Positions 36,305-44,658 are shown, numbered from the stretch's first letter. The stretch is DNA of 64,000 nt from Scopulibacillus darangshiensis (GCF_004341035.1 NZ_SLXK01000018.1:16437-80436); one strand, 5' to 3'. Numbers and translations: made by a program. The notes: generated by a model not told the origin, from the letters alone.

Positions 36305-36313
36305 CCTTTTTAA

Positions 36314-36463
36314 GTTAATAAGAAAGTATAAACTTTCTTACGCACATAAGTGCACTGGCTAAAGACGTAACATCCTGTTACAACGCCAGTACTAGCACGT
36401 CCTGTGCATCGCAACTACGCCTCTGTCTTCACCAAAGGCTCGCCAATCGGCGAGTTTTCTTTA
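36314..36463 (+). repeat. Intergenic repeat family, copy 5 (intermediate form)
   Basis: This 150-bp copy lacks the CTCCTCCACTTCG module but has the GTAACATCCTGTTAC and GCACGTCCTGTGC modules. Its first hairpin is TAAGAAAGT/ACTTTCTTA, a paired C-to-A and G-to-T change relative to other copies that keeps base pairing. It ends CTCGCC-AATC-GGCGAG and TTTTCTTTA. Confidence 0.9.
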
Positions 36464-36503
36464 AATGAAATCTTTCATTTTTAACATTTCTATTTATTTC
36501 TAG

Positions 36504-36531
36504 TCATTTTATAGACTTGCAGTCATAGAAT
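36504..36531 (+). promoter_or_regulatory. Candidate sigma-E promoter of spoIIP
   Basis: TCATTTT (36504-36510), a 13-base spacer and CATAGAAT (36524-36531) each differ by one base from the mother-cell sigma-E consensus. They lie 28 bases before the spoIIP ATG. Sigma-E control is known for B. subtilis spoIIP. Confidence 0.45.
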
Positions 36532-36559
36532 TTATAAAAAGCTAAAAAAGGAAGATTCG

Positions 36560-37702
36560 ATGTTTATACCTTACTCCTCACAGCAGAAACCGATTTTTTT
36601 GAAACGTGCTATTGTGATGCTTCCTGTATTGATTTGTTTCCTGTTTATTGTTATCTCTTTACTGACGGTAACGAAAATAAGCTATTATCTTTCATACCAA
36701 AATGTCAGCAAGGCTCTTCAGGCAATGAAAGCGGAGACAATGGTTGATTTCTTGGGTTGGGAAAATCCTTATTTTAAGCAAGTCTTACCAGATGATCATC
36801 AGTCTGTTAGTCTTTCAAAGCTTTCATTTCAATCACTGACGAACATTAACTTTGGGGATACGAGAAGTTTGCTGGGAAATGAGCTTCCGGGTTTCTCGAT
36901 TTTTGACACAGAAATTATTGTGGCTGGGGAAGGGACAAACTACTCGAACGTGCCAGTCGAATCCTCACCGCCGCTGGATTATCTATTAAAGGAAAAGAAA
37001 AAGGATAAAACGGATCATGATCAAGAGAAGCCAAAACCAGCCCCTGAAGACGTGAAAAATGGAAAGGTGTTTCTTTATTCAACACACAGCTATGAATCCT
37101 ATCTTCCGATATTAGGATTAACCGGTGCGAAGGATGCTAACAAAGCGACAAGTACATCAAAGAATATTCATATGGTTGATGAGATGTTTGCAAAAGCCTT
37201 GAAGGAGAGAGGTGTCAAAGCGGTAGCGGATCTGTCAAGTATGACAGAACTCCTTCGTAAGAAAAACTGGACGACAGCACAAGCATACGATGCTTCAAGG
37301 CCAATAGTCAAGGAAGCTATTAATAGCAATAAGGACTATAAGTTATTTATCGACGTTCATCGGGATTCGTCGAGGAAAAAGGATACAACAGCACATATCA
37401 ACAATAAACCGTTTGCCAGAGTGTCATTTGTTATCGGCAAGGAAAATCCATATTATAAAAAGAATCTTGCGATAACCAATAAGCTTCATGACGATCTAAA
37501 TAAATTGTATCCAGGTTTGTCAAAAGGTATCTTTGAGAAAAGGGGAACCGGCGTAAATGGCGTCTACAATCAGGACCTTTCACCTCACGTCATACTGATT
37601 GAAGTCGGCGGTGTAGATAATACGAAAGAGGAATTACAAAACACCATTGATGCATTAGCCAGGGTTGTGCAGGATTACTTGAAGAATGCTGACAAAGTCT
37701 AG
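36560..37702 (+). CDS. spoIIP: Stage II sporulation protein P (engulfment amidase/endopeptidase)
   Basis: In the SpoIIDMP complex SpoIIP cleaves septal and lateral peptidoglycan during engulfment. The 380-residue protein has an N-terminal membrane anchor (about 15-42), a linker rich in Lys, Asp and Pro (145-165), and the SpoIIP catalytic domain with YSTHSYESYLP (metal His), FIDVHRDSSR and GVYNQDLSPHVILIEVGG. The usual upstream gpr gene is not present here. An AAAGGAAGA site precedes the ATG. Confidence 0.93.
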   Translation: MFIPYSSQQKPIFLKRAIVMLPVLICFLFIVISLLTVTKISYYLSYQNVSKALQAMKAETMVDFLGWENPYFKQVLPDDHQSVSLSKLSFQSLTNINFGDTRSLLGNELPGFSIFDTEIIVAGEGTNYSNVPVESSPPLDYLLKEKKKDKTDHDQEKPKPAPEDVKNGKVFLYSTHSYESYLPILGLTGAKDANKATSTSKNIHMVDEMFAKALKERGVKAVADLSSMTELLRKKNWTTAQAYDASRPIVKEAINSNKDYKLFIDVHRDSSRKKDTTAHINNKPFARVSFVIGKENPYYKKNLAITNKLHDDLNKLYPGLSKGIFEKRGTGVNGVYNQDLSPHVILIEVGGVDNTKEELQNTIDALARVVQDYLKNADKV

Positions 37703-37805
37703 CCGACAAGAGCCCCATCTTTATTGTGTATGTGGTTAACCTATCCAAAACACCATGGCTTATCATAAAATAGAAAGTATGCACGATGAATCAGGGGGGA
37801 AATCA

Positions 37806-38063
37806 ATGTCCGCTTATGACTTCTATACGATTTGCCTAGAAAATATAAATAAATCGGTAGAAATCACATGTTACGACGGCACTGTCCATCGCGGGGTGTT
37901 GACGAGAGTGGATGAATCCAATGTTTACATTCAACCTTTTGATAAGGTGGGTGAGGAAGGCCCTATGGATGACTCGGGGACCTTTGCATGGGGATGGGGA
38001 CTCGGCCTTCCGGTTGCAGTGACGGCCATTGCCGCCATTGTAGCTTGGCCGTTTATATGGTAA
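37806..38063 (+). CDS. Small protein with DGTVHRG (Sm-like) motif, hydrophobic tail
   Basis: This 85-residue protein is paralogous to the one at 29296. Residues 1-45 share VEITCYDGTVHRGVLTRVD and NVYIQPF. Here the tail is different: AWGWGLGLPVAVTAIAAIVA forms one membrane-spanning-like segment near the C-terminus. The ATG at 37806 has AGGGGGG upstream; the frame is open to 37755. It lies 103 bases after spoIIP and may be expressed with it. Function unknown. Confidence 0.65.
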   Translation: MSAYDFYTICLENINKSVEITCYDGTVHRGVLTRVDESNVYIQPFDKVGEEGPMDDSGTFAWGWGLGLPVAVTAIAAIVAWPFIW

Positions 38064-38094
38064 AGAAAACTCGCCGATTGGCGAGTTCTCTTTA
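38064..38094. terminator. Palindromic tail of the repeat family acting as shared terminator
   Basis: AAAGAAAACTCGCC-GATT-GGCGAGTTCTCTTT is an almost perfect palindrome equal to the 3' hairpin of the intergenic repeat family without the rest of the element. It separates the small DGTVHRG gene from the convergent LTA synthase gene and contributes that gene's stop codon. Confidence 0.8.
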
Positions 38095-39969
38095 TCTATC
38101 CGTGAAGCGGAGCAGATCACCATAGATAACCTTATCTGATAATTGCAGTTCATGTAAGGCTTTATTCTCTAAAGGTTTACACTGCTTATTCCCTACAACA
38201 TCGCCGGTTTTTTGTAAATAGCATGTCGAATCCTTCTTAGAATAGATGTATTTACCGGAAATGAAGCTGCCGTCTCTTTGGATCGTAAAGCTCGGCCGTT
38301 CTGGTGAAAAGAGATCAGCGCCGAACGCAATATCATCCTTTGTTTGAATCCCCAATAAATGGAGTATAGTTGGCTTGACATCAATTTCACCGCTGGTAGT
38401 ATGCATGACTTTTGCTTGATCTTCCATGCCAGGTATATGAATGAACAGCGGCACACGCTGGAGCTTAAGATGATGATAGGAATTGATCTCATCAACACCA
38501 ATAACCTTTGCCATTGCCTCATTATGATTTTCGGAAATGCCGTAATGATCGCCGTAAAGGACAATCACTGAATTCTTATAAAGATCGCTTTCCTTTAATT
38601 TTTCAAAGAAGATCCGCAATGCCTCATCCTCATACCGTGCCGTTTGGAAATACCGGTTAACAACATTATCTTCAGTGTTAGCGGGTTCAATCATTTCATC
38701 TTCAGGATCAAGCACGAATGGAAAGTGATTGGACAATGTTATAAATTTTGCATAAAAAGGCTGCTGGACTTTTTTCAGGATTGGAACGGCCTGTTTAAAG
38801 AACGGAATATCCTTTAACCCATAATTGATTGAGTTATCTTCTGTTATATTAAAATATTTTTCCGGATAAAATTTGTCATATCCAAGCGTTTTATACATAA
38901 TGTCCCTGTTCCAAAAACTCTTGTGGTTGCCGTGAAAAGCGACGCTTGTATAGCCATGCTGATCTAAAATCTCCGGTGTGGCGTGATACTCATTTTGGGC
39001 ATTCGTCGTATAAACTGCACCCCTTGGTAAAGGGTAGATCGAATTATCAATGAGAAATTCAGCATCGGATGTCTTCCCTTGCCCAGTATTATGGTAGAAA
39101 TTATCGAAATAGAAGCTCTTACTTACGAGGTCATTTAGAAATGGGGTCACTTCCTGACCGTGTAATTTGTAATTGATTAAAAAGCTTTGGGTCGATTCAA
39201 GTGACACAAGAATAACGTTCTTCCCTTTAGCGGCACCAAAGAATTTATCGCTCGGTTTAACATGATTTGCCTTCACATAATTCTTAATACCGTTGATGTC
39301 GGAGCTGTCAGCTATCGCCCTTTGGCTTGACGTGCGAATATTGATGACGGCGTCATAGATATGATAGTTGTATAGCCCAAGTAACTTTACGAGCTTTGCT
39401 CTATCAAATGTTCTCGTAAGAAGATCAGATCTCTGTTCTTCGGCAAGTGTCAAGTTAACAAAAAAGACAGCAATCCCGGCAGCTATTATACCGACCGCAA
39501 ACCGTTTTTTAAATTTAAATGAACCTGAACCTGCTTTTTTAAGGACTAAGGCAAGAATAACTAGAATAATGAAATCTGCCCAATATAAAATGTCTATTGG
39601 CTCGGCCAATACTTTGGCACTGCCGCCAAGCTCTCCGAAATTCTTAAACTGCATGAGATCCGGTATTGTAATATAATCATCGAAAAAGCGATGGTAAATA
39701 ATATTAGCGGTTAATATGAAGCTCAAAACAAAATCAATCACAAGCACAGCCACTCTATGTGCCGGTCCTTTGAAAAAGAGACTGAGTCCAAAGAAGACCA
39801 GCGCTGTGCTTATTGGAGTAATTAGCAGAATGAAACCTTGCGTGTCATTTTCTAAATCAGGTTGAAAAAATATTTTAAATGCAGCGTATGATTTTATCCA
39901 AAATAAAATGAGCGCTAATATAAAATAGAAATACTTATTGAAGACAATTTTTTTGATTTGTTCTTTCAT
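38092..39969 (-). CDS. Lipoteichoic acid synthase family protein
   Basis: This 625-residue membrane enzyme polymerises glycerol phosphate onto the LTA glycolipid (LtaS/YfnI/YqgS/YvgJ family). Five membrane segments occupy about 1-185. The extracellular sulfatase-like domain carries LESTQSF (metal Glu), GQGKTSDAEF (catalytic Thr), AFHGNHKSFWNRD and YGDHYG (metal Asp-His). All catalytic residues are present. The start ATG at 39969 follows GGAGGATAC. Which LtaS paralogue it represents cannot be decided. Confidence 0.92.
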   Translation of the reverse strand: MKEQIKKIVFNKYFYFILALILFWIKSYAAFKIFFQPDLENDTQGFILLITPISTALVFFGLSLFFKGPAHRVAVLVIDFVLSFILTANIIYHRFFDDYITIPDLMQFKNFGELGGSAKVLAEPIDILYWADFIILVILALVLKKAGSGSFKFKKRFAVGIIAAGIAVFFVNLTLAEEQRSDLLTRTFDRAKLVKLLGLYNYHIYDAVINIRTSSQRAIADSSDINGIKNYVKANHVKPSDKFFGAAKGKNVILVSLESTQSFLINYKLHGQEVTPFLNDLVSKSFYFDNFYHNTGQGKTSDAEFLIDNSIYPLPRGAVYTTNAQNEYHATPEILDQHGYTSVAFHGNHKSFWNRDIMYKTLGYDKFYPEKYFNITEDNSINYGLKDIPFFKQAVPILKKVQQPFYAKFITLSNHFPFVLDPEDEMIEPANTEDNVVNRYFQTARYEDEALRIFFEKLKESDLYKNSVIVLYGDHYGISENHNEAMAKVIGVDEINSYHHLKLQRVPLFIHIPGMEDQAKVMHTTSGEIDVKPTILHLLGIQTKDDIAFGADLFSPERPSFTIQRDGSFISGKYIYSKKDSTCYLQKTGDVVGNKQCKPLENKALHELQLSDKVIYGDLLRFTDR

Positions 39970-40264
39970 TAAAGAGTATCCTCCTTTGCAAATCTACCGG
40001 GACTCTTTACAGACATGCTTAAAAGCCACACAAGATATATTACATGTTGGTTACATTTATGTAAAGAAGAGATGTCAACGGCTTATTGTGAAGTGAAACG
40101 ATTATGCTTTAAAATCCCTGCCATGATGCCTTATCAAGGAATGTTTTAAGACTTTCAGCTTATTTTTTCGCTGGTGAATGCGACATTTAAAGGTTTTGAA
40201 CACTTCATAAGAGTAAATATATTAAGTAAGTTGTTTAATATAACATAATGGAGGTTTTGCATTG
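39970..40264. other. Intergenic stretch without recognised gene
   Basis: These 295 A/T-rich bases lie between the divergently transcribed LTA synthase gene and a small ORF. A palindrome TTACATTTATGTAA sits at about 40051-40064 near the LTA synthase start and could be a regulator site. I see no coding signal or tRNA. Confidence 0.5.
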
Positions 40265-40336
40265 ATGGAGGCTACGCAGCTCAATAAATGGTATATGACT
40301 GACGGCTTAGAGGAGCCGTCAGTTTTCTTTAGTTAA
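40265..40336 (+). CDS. Possible 23-residue peptide running into repeat copy 6
   Basis: The ATG at 40265 follows GGAGG by 10 bases and opens a frame beginning MEATQLNKWYMTDGLEEPS. Its 3' part is encoded by the terminator stem and its stop codon lies in the first bases of repeat copy 6. No homologue is recognised. It may be a genuine small peptide, or the remains of a gene cut by the repeat. Confidence 0.35.
   Translation: MEATQLNKWYMTDGLEEPSVFFS
40299..40330 (+). terminator. Intrinsic terminator before repeat copy 6
   Basis: A perfect 9-bp stem CTGACGGCT/AGCCGTCAG with a 6-base loop is followed by TTTTCTTT. The same TTTTCTTTA closes the repeat family. Confidence 0.82.
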
Positions 40337-40478
40337 TCAGAAAGTATATGTGCTCCTCCACTTCGCTTCGTCGCAAGGCAACGTAGACGAAGTGGCAGGC
40401 AGTAGCCTTTCTGACGCACATAAGTGCAACTACGCCTCTGTCTTCGCCAAAGGCTTGCCAATCGGCAAGTTTTCTTTA
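40332..40478 (+). repeat. Intergenic repeat family, copy 6
   Basis: This 147-bp copy carries the CTCCTCCACTTCG module but not the GTAACATCCTGTTAC module. Its closing hairpin reads CTTGCC-AATC-GGCAAG, a compensatory C-to-T/G-to-A pair change from CTCGCC/GGCGAG. It is flanked by TTTTCTTTA on both sides. Confidence 0.9.
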
Positions 40479-40555
40479 TTGTTCTTTACATATAAAAACT
40501 ATAGAATAAAGGCATTGGAATCTTTTATTGGACTGATTTAAGGGAGGCAGAAACG

Positions 40556-40786
40556 ATGAATCAAAAACTTGTCAGCATGTTGTTAATTGGAGGATCAATC
40601 TTAACGCTGGCTGTTGTCTTAATGCTGGCACATGTTGCTTCCTCTATAAAAGAAGCAGCATGGTTTGCAAAATCCGGAGGATCGATTTCTTATGAAAATG
40701 CTTTACACGAAACACCTTTTGCTGTCTATATCTTAATTTTGATTGTGTTGGTATTGGGTGTTTTACTTGTTTTTCAAAAAAAGTGA
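40556..40786 (+). CDS. Small two-helix membrane protein upstream of the ECF sigma gene
   Basis: This 76-residue protein has two hydrophobic segments (about 7-29 and 53-73) separated by a polar loop (KEAAWFAKSGGSISYENALH) that probably faces outside. A GGGAGGC site lies before the ATG. The next gene is the ECF sigma factor, 75 bases away, so it may belong to the same stress-responsive unit. Family not recognised. Confidence 0.55.
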   Translation: MNQKLVSMLLIGGSILTLAVVLMLAHVASSIKEAAWFAKSGGSISYENALHETPFAVYILILIVLVLGVLLVFQKK

Positions 40787-40801
40787 TCCAATAATAAATA
40801 T

Positions 40802-40847
40802 TTTCCGTTAGCTAATTGAGAGCATGTTACGATCAGTCTAACGGAAA
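40802..40847 (+). promoter_or_regulatory. Perfect inverted repeat ahead of the ECF sigma gene
   Basis: TTTCCGTTAG (40802-40811) and CTAACGGAAA (40838-40847) form a perfect 10-bp inverted repeat 26 bases apart, ending 1 base before the AAAGGAG ribosome site. No U-tract follows, so it is not a terminator. It may be an operator or an RNA stem controlling translation or autoregulation. Confidence 0.5.
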
Positions 40848-40861
40848 CAAAGGAGTTTACT

Positions 40862-41422
40862 ATGAATTTGCAGACTGATGTCAAACTGTATTTTGAGTTA
40901 AGACAACACGATCAATCTGCACTAGAGGCCATTTATGATCGCTACGAAAAATTGCTCTATTCTTTTGCTTATCGTATGACACAAAACACGGGTTTAGCAG
41001 AGGATGTGGTGCAGGAGGTTTTTATGAAGCTCTGGCACGGCAAAAGTGAATACGATCAAACAAAGGGAAAGTTTTCTTCATGGCTTCTAACGATTACGCG
41101 ATATACTGCGATTGATCATATTCGCAAACTCAAACAGGAAGATGCCTTCGAACTTGATGAACGCGATGCCCTTCAATCTGAAGAGCCTAGTGTTGAAGAT
41201 GAAATTACATGGAAAGAGGAAAAAGAGACGATACGCCGTTCTATTCATACACTAAGTAAAGATCAACAAGAAATGATTCATTTATTTTATTATAAAGGCT
41301 ACTCACAAAAACAAATTTCTGAGTCGTGTGATATACCGCTCGGGACGGTAAAAGGACGCATAAGGCTAGCATTAAAGCATTTAAAAAAACGGCTTGATGA
41401 TGAAAGGGGGGTTAGGCTGTGA
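40862..41422 (+). CDS. ECF-type RNA polymerase sigma factor
   Basis: This is a 186-residue extracytoplasmic-function sigma factor. Region 2 (about 20-90) carries AEDVVQEVFMKLWHG and FSSWLLTITRYTAIDHIRK; region 4 (about 125-175) carries LSKDQQEMIHLFYYKGYSQKQISE and IPLGTVKGRIRLALKHLKK. It resembles the group paired with RskA-type anti-sigma factors. The stop overlaps the GTG start of the anti-sigma gene. It probably directs transcription of the surface-protein genes that follow. Confidence 0.92.
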   Translation: MNLQTDVKLYFELRQHDQSALEAIYDRYEKLLYSFAYRMTQNTGLAEDVVQEVFMKLWHGKSEYDQTKGKFSSWLLTITRYTAIDHIRKLKQEDAFELDERDALQSEEPSVEDEITWKEEKETIRRSIHTLSKDQQEMIHLFYYKGYSQKQISESCDIPLGTVKGRIRLALKHLKKRLDDERGVRL

Positions 41423-42186
41423 GTTCCGAAAAATGTTCACTTCTTATCGATTATTTTAACGGTGCATTGAGACGGGAAGACAAAGAAGCGTTCGAGCGCC
41501 ATTTGGAAACGTGTTATTCTTGCCAGGATGAATTGGAGGAACTCGAAATCCTAACAGCGGATCTTCCTTATTTATCTGAATCGGTCACACCGCCTGACAA
41601 CATGAAAAAGCGAATCCTATCGAATGTAACTGGCACAGTGCCTGAGAAAGAAACGGCCCAGCCGCGGGTTACTGAACAAAAGAAACAACTTGATATAGGG
41701 CGGATCCCAAGAAAAAGAAAGAATGGCGTCAATCCATGGACGATTGGACTTGCCGCATGTCTCGCACTTTCTCTTATTGGAAATATTTACACAGTAAGCG
41801 AGAATGCTTTTCAAAACAACGCCAACCAGCCATCTAATCAGAAGGTCGCTAAAGTGTTGTTTAACATTCCGCTTGGTGCAACCCAAAGCGATGCGCAAAA
41901 GATGAGAGCATCGGCTGCCATGGTTAAGAGCAATAAGGATGTCACATTATTCATTCAGGCTCAGGACCTTAAGCCAACTAAAGGTAATCAGGTTTATCAG
42001 GTTTGGCTGATTAACGATGGAAAGCCGGTGCCAGCGGGCTCTTTCAAACCAAATCAAAATGGGTCCGGAACGGTGTCCTATAATATGAAGCAAGGGAAAC
42101 AATGGGATGCTGTAGCGATCAGCTTAGAATCTGCCCCGAATCATAAGCAGCCAAAAGGCACCATCTATATGCAAGGCAAATTATAA
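41419..42186 (+). CDS. Membrane anti-sigma factor (zinc-finger plus RskA domain)
   Basis: The 255-residue protein holds the ECF factor inactive at the membrane. The N-terminal anti-sigma zinc domain contains HLETCYSCQDEL (His-x3-Cys-x2-Cys); one membrane segment lies at about 107-124 (WTIGLAACLALSLIGNIY). The extracytoplasmic part ends in an RskA domain with YQVWLINDGKPVPAGSF. Translation starts at a GTG overlapping the sigma stop (GTGA), so the pair is coupled. The sensed signal is unknown; regulated proteolysis is expected from the family. Confidence 0.9.
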   Translation: MSSEKCSLLIDYFNGALRREDKEAFERHLETCYSCQDELEELEILTADLPYLSESVTPPDNMKKRILSNVTGTVPEKETAQPRVTEQKKQLDIGRIPRKRKNGVNPWTIGLAACLALSLIGNIYTVSENAFQNNANQPSNQKVAKVLFNIPLGATQSDAQKMRASAAMVKSNKDVTLFIQAQDLKPTKGNQVYQVWLINDGKPVPAGSFKPNQNGSGTVSYNMKQGKQWDAVAISLESAPNHKQPKGTIYMQGKL

Positions 42187-42199
42187 TAGAATGAATTCC

Positions 42200-42227
42200 A
42201 AATCAGAGGAGAAACTTCCTCTGATTT
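42200..42227 (+). terminator. Intrinsic terminator of the sigma/anti-sigma operon
   Basis: A perfect 11-bp stem AAATCAGAGGA/TCCTCTGATTT with a 6-base loop is followed by T4. Repeat copy 7 begins 5 bases later. Confidence 0.88.
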
Positions 42228-42232
42228 TTTTG

Positions 42233-42371
42233 GTTAATCACCAGAAAGTATATGTGCTCCTCCACTTCGCTTCGTCGCAAGGCAACGTAGACGAGGTGGC
42301 AGGCAGTAGCCTTTCTGACGCACATAAGTGCACTGGCTAAAGACGCAACATCAATCGGCGAGTTTTCTTTA
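42233..42371 (+). repeat. Intergenic repeat family, copy 7 (3' half shortened)
   Basis: This 139-bp copy has the CTCCTCCACTTCG module and the start of the next one (CACTGGCTAAAGACG), then jumps to CAACATCAATCGGCGAG and TTTTCTTTA. The closing hairpin has lost its 5' arm, so terminator function is probably lost. Confidence 0.88.
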
Positions 42372-42430
42372 TGAAAAAAACTCTTCCATGACAGCGTTTC
42401 AGAGCTATCTTTGAAAAAAATCAAAAAATA

Positions 42431-42456
42431 TGAAACTTTTATTAAAAAAAGTGATC
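42431..42456 (+). promoter_or_regulatory. Candidate ECF-sigma promoter of the surface-protein gene
   Basis: TGAAAC at 42431-42436, the usual ECF -35 box, is followed after 16 bases by GTGATC-type sequence rather than a clean CGTC. An A-rich spacer separates them. A hairpin GATCC-ATATGC-GGATC follows. The assignment to the nearby sigma factor is an inference. Confidence 0.3.
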
Positions 42457-42514
42457 CATATGCGGATCCGGTTCGATAGCTGAGTGATAAAACAAACAAG
42501 GGAGAGGTTTTACA

Positions 42515-43861
42515 ATGAATTTTAAAAAATCACTGTTAGTCGTACCGATGAGTATGTCTCTACTTATTCCAACAGCGGGCTTGGCAAATGCACAATCTAG
42601 TCAAACTGGAAAGCCGACAGTTTCCACACCAGCTTCAGAGCTTAGATCAACGCTTGATAAAGACTTAAGTGAGCACGCTTTTCTTGCTGTTGAAGCGATG
42701 CGCCGCGGTGCTGAAGGTGCAAAAGATTTCCAAGCTGCGGTCAACGAATTAAAAAATAACACAGATGACTTAACGAAGGATATTGCATCTGTCTATGGCA
42801 AAGATGCCGGGGACGCATTCAAAAAAATGTGGTCAGCACATATTGGCTACTTTGTTGATTATGTTAAGGCAACAGGAGCCAAAGACGAAGGTGCTAAGAA
42901 AAAAGCTCTAAGTGAGCTTGACGACTATAGCAAAGACTTTGCCGCTTTTCTATCAAAGGCAACCGGCGGTAAAGTCGTTGCATCTGATGCGACAAAAGGC
43001 CTGCAAAGTCATATTCATGATCTGATCGGCGCATTCGATGCTTACGTGGCCGGAGACTATGACAAAGCATATAACATGGAAAGAGATGCCATCCATCACA
43101 TGTACATGGTTAGTAAATCACTGTCATCCGCGATTACGAGTCAAATGCCTGATAAATTTGATAATACTAAGGCAGTCACACCAGCAGCTGACTTGCGTTC
43201 AAACCTTAACTACTTGCTGGCTGAGCACGCTGGGCTTGCGACACAGGCTATGCAGAATGGAATCGATGGGGCAAAAGATTTCCAAGCTTCGGCTCAAGCA
43301 TTAGCGGAAAACACTGATGATCTATCAAAAGCCATCGCATCAGTATATGGTGATGAAGCAGGCAAGAAATTCAAAGAGATGTGGTCAGCCCATATCGGCA
43401 ATTTTGTAGATTATGTGAAAGCTACCGGTGCAAAAGATGAAAACAAAAAACAAGCAGCAAAAGACGCCTTGAATGAATACAGCAAGAACTTCGCTAACTT
43501 TATCGCTACGGCAACAGACGGCAATACCCCATCTGATGCTGTCCAAAAAGGCTTGCAAGAACATATTTCTCAGCTTATCACAGCGTTTGACGACTATGCA
43601 GCTAAAGATTACGATAAAGCTTGGGATAAAATTGACATGGCCTATGACCATATGTTTATGTCATCTAAAGGGATAGCGGGCGGCATCGTTATGCAAAATC
43701 CAGATAAGTTCATGATGAAGGGTATGCCTTCAGATATGCCGAAAACAGGTCTTGGCGGTTCACAGCAAACAGATTACTTTGAGTGGTTCCTTCTTGCTCT
43801 CGTTGCATTAGCTGCAGGAACAGCATTTTACGCAACACAAAGAGGCAGCAAACAGCAATAA
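42515..43861 (+). CDS. Sortase-anchored surface protein with two His-rich helical repeats
   Basis: This 448-residue exported protein has a signal peptide (1-26), two repeats of about 180 residues (roughly 40-210 and 222-395), a sorting signal MPKTG (408-412), a hydrophobic segment (421-441) and a short tail with Arg and Lys. Each repeat shares GAKDFQA, MWSAHIG-x-FVDYVKATGAKD and a LQ-x-HI segment. His54/238, 109/293, 166/350 and 195/379 are conserved, with Glu53/237 and Asp175/359, suggesting a metal-binding helical bundle. This is inference. The sortase gene is 57 bases downstream. Similar proteins are sometimes labelled copper amine oxidase without evidence of that activity. Confidence 0.8.
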   Translation: MNFKKSLLVVPMSMSLLIPTAGLANAQSSQTGKPTVSTPASELRSTLDKDLSEHAFLAVEAMRRGAEGAKDFQAAVNELKNNTDDLTKDIASVYGKDAGDAFKKMWSAHIGYFVDYVKATGAKDEGAKKKALSELDDYSKDFAAFLSKATGGKVVASDATKGLQSHIHDLIGAFDAYVAGDYDKAYNMERDAIHHMYMVSKSLSSAITSQMPDKFDNTKAVTPAADLRSNLNYLLAEHAGLATQAMQNGIDGAKDFQASAQALAENTDDLSKAIASVYGDEAGKKFKEMWSAHIGNFVDYVKATGAKDENKKQAAKDALNEYSKNFANFIATATDGNTPSDAVQKGLQEHISQLITAFDDYAAKDYDKAWDKIDMAYDHMFMSSKGIAGGIVMQNPDKFMMKGMPSDMPKTGLGGSQQTDYFEWFLLALVALAAGTAFYATQRGSKQQ

Positions 43862-43918
43862 TACCTAAAGGGGGGAGGCACTCCCTCCTTTTCCCTTTGC
43901 CAATAGGAGGGGTCAATT

Positions 43919-44602
43919 ATGAAAAAGTGGATCATAGGTGTCGTTGCTGTTCTTGCAGTCATCGTGATGTATGTTTTTTACCAGCAGCCATTTGGCGGCG
44001 GGACGCAAGCTAAGGAAACAGTAAATAATGGGAAGCATATGGTTAAACTTAAACAAGAAAAGCCGAAAGATTTAAGCATGATCAACAGCCAATATCAAAG
44101 TGCGCTAGATAAAGCATCAGCTAATGAAGACAGGAAATTTACTGATCAAAGTTACCAGGGAATCGTACCAAAAAAAATAATGATTCCTAAGATAAAGGTT
44201 GAAGCAAATGTCGAACAGGTTGGTTTGACAAAGGATGGCAAGATGGGGGTACCCGGCGGAACAAATAATGTGGCATGGTACAAAAAGGGGGCAAAGCCCG
44301 GCGGTATCGGGAATGCTGTGATTGACGGCCATGTCGACAGCTACAGGGGACCAGCTATATTCTTCCATTTAAAAGACTTGAAGAAAAATGATAAAATCTA
44401 TATTTTTGGAAAAGACGGCAGAAAATTAACCTATAAGGTGACTAAAATCGAAAGCTATCCAAACGGTGAAGCACCGCTAAAAAAAATCTTCGGACCAACG
44501 AATAAACAAATGCTTAATTTGATAACATGTACAGGAACGTATCAAGAAGATTTGGAAACCCATGATCACCGTTTGGTTGTATATAGTGAACGTGTTTCTT
44601 AG
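43919..44602 (+). CDS. Class F (or D-like) sortase
   Basis: This 227-residue transpeptidase has an N-terminal membrane anchor (4-23) and a sortase barrel (about 85-225). The catalytic His is in IDGHVDSYRGPAIFFHL, Cys in LITCTGTY and Arg in HDHRLVVYSE. It is expected to cleave the MPKTG signal of the protein encoded upstream and join it to the wall. The ATG at 43919 follows an AGGAGGGG site 57 bases after the substrate gene, so the two are likely co-transcribed. Confidence 0.88.
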   Translation: MKKWIIGVVAVLAVIVMYVFYQQPFGGGTQAKETVNNGKHMVKLKQEKPKDLSMINSQYQSALDKASANEDRKFTDQSYQGIVPKKIMIPKIKVEANVEQVGLTKDGKMGVPGGTNNVAWYKKGAKPGGIGNAVIDGHVDSYRGPAIFFHLKDLKKNDKIYIFGKDGRKLTYKVTKIESYPNGEAPLKKIFGPTNKQMLNLITCTGTYQEDLETHDHRLVVYSERVS

Positions 44603-44613
44603 GTGAAAATAAT

Positions 44614-44646
44614 AAAGAGTCCTCATGGCATTCATGAGGGCTCTTT
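44614..44646. terminator. Terminator between the sortase and yeiH-like genes
   Basis: AAAGAGTCCTCATG/CATGAGGGCTCTTT (14-bp stem, one G-T pair) has a 5-base loop between convergent genes. Confidence 0.8.
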
Positions 44647-44658
44647 AACATTTTTGGG

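Noticed and set aside
40350..40541. 63-codon frame inside repeat copy 6
   Set aside because: The same frame is broken in other copies; it is an accident of the repeat sequence.
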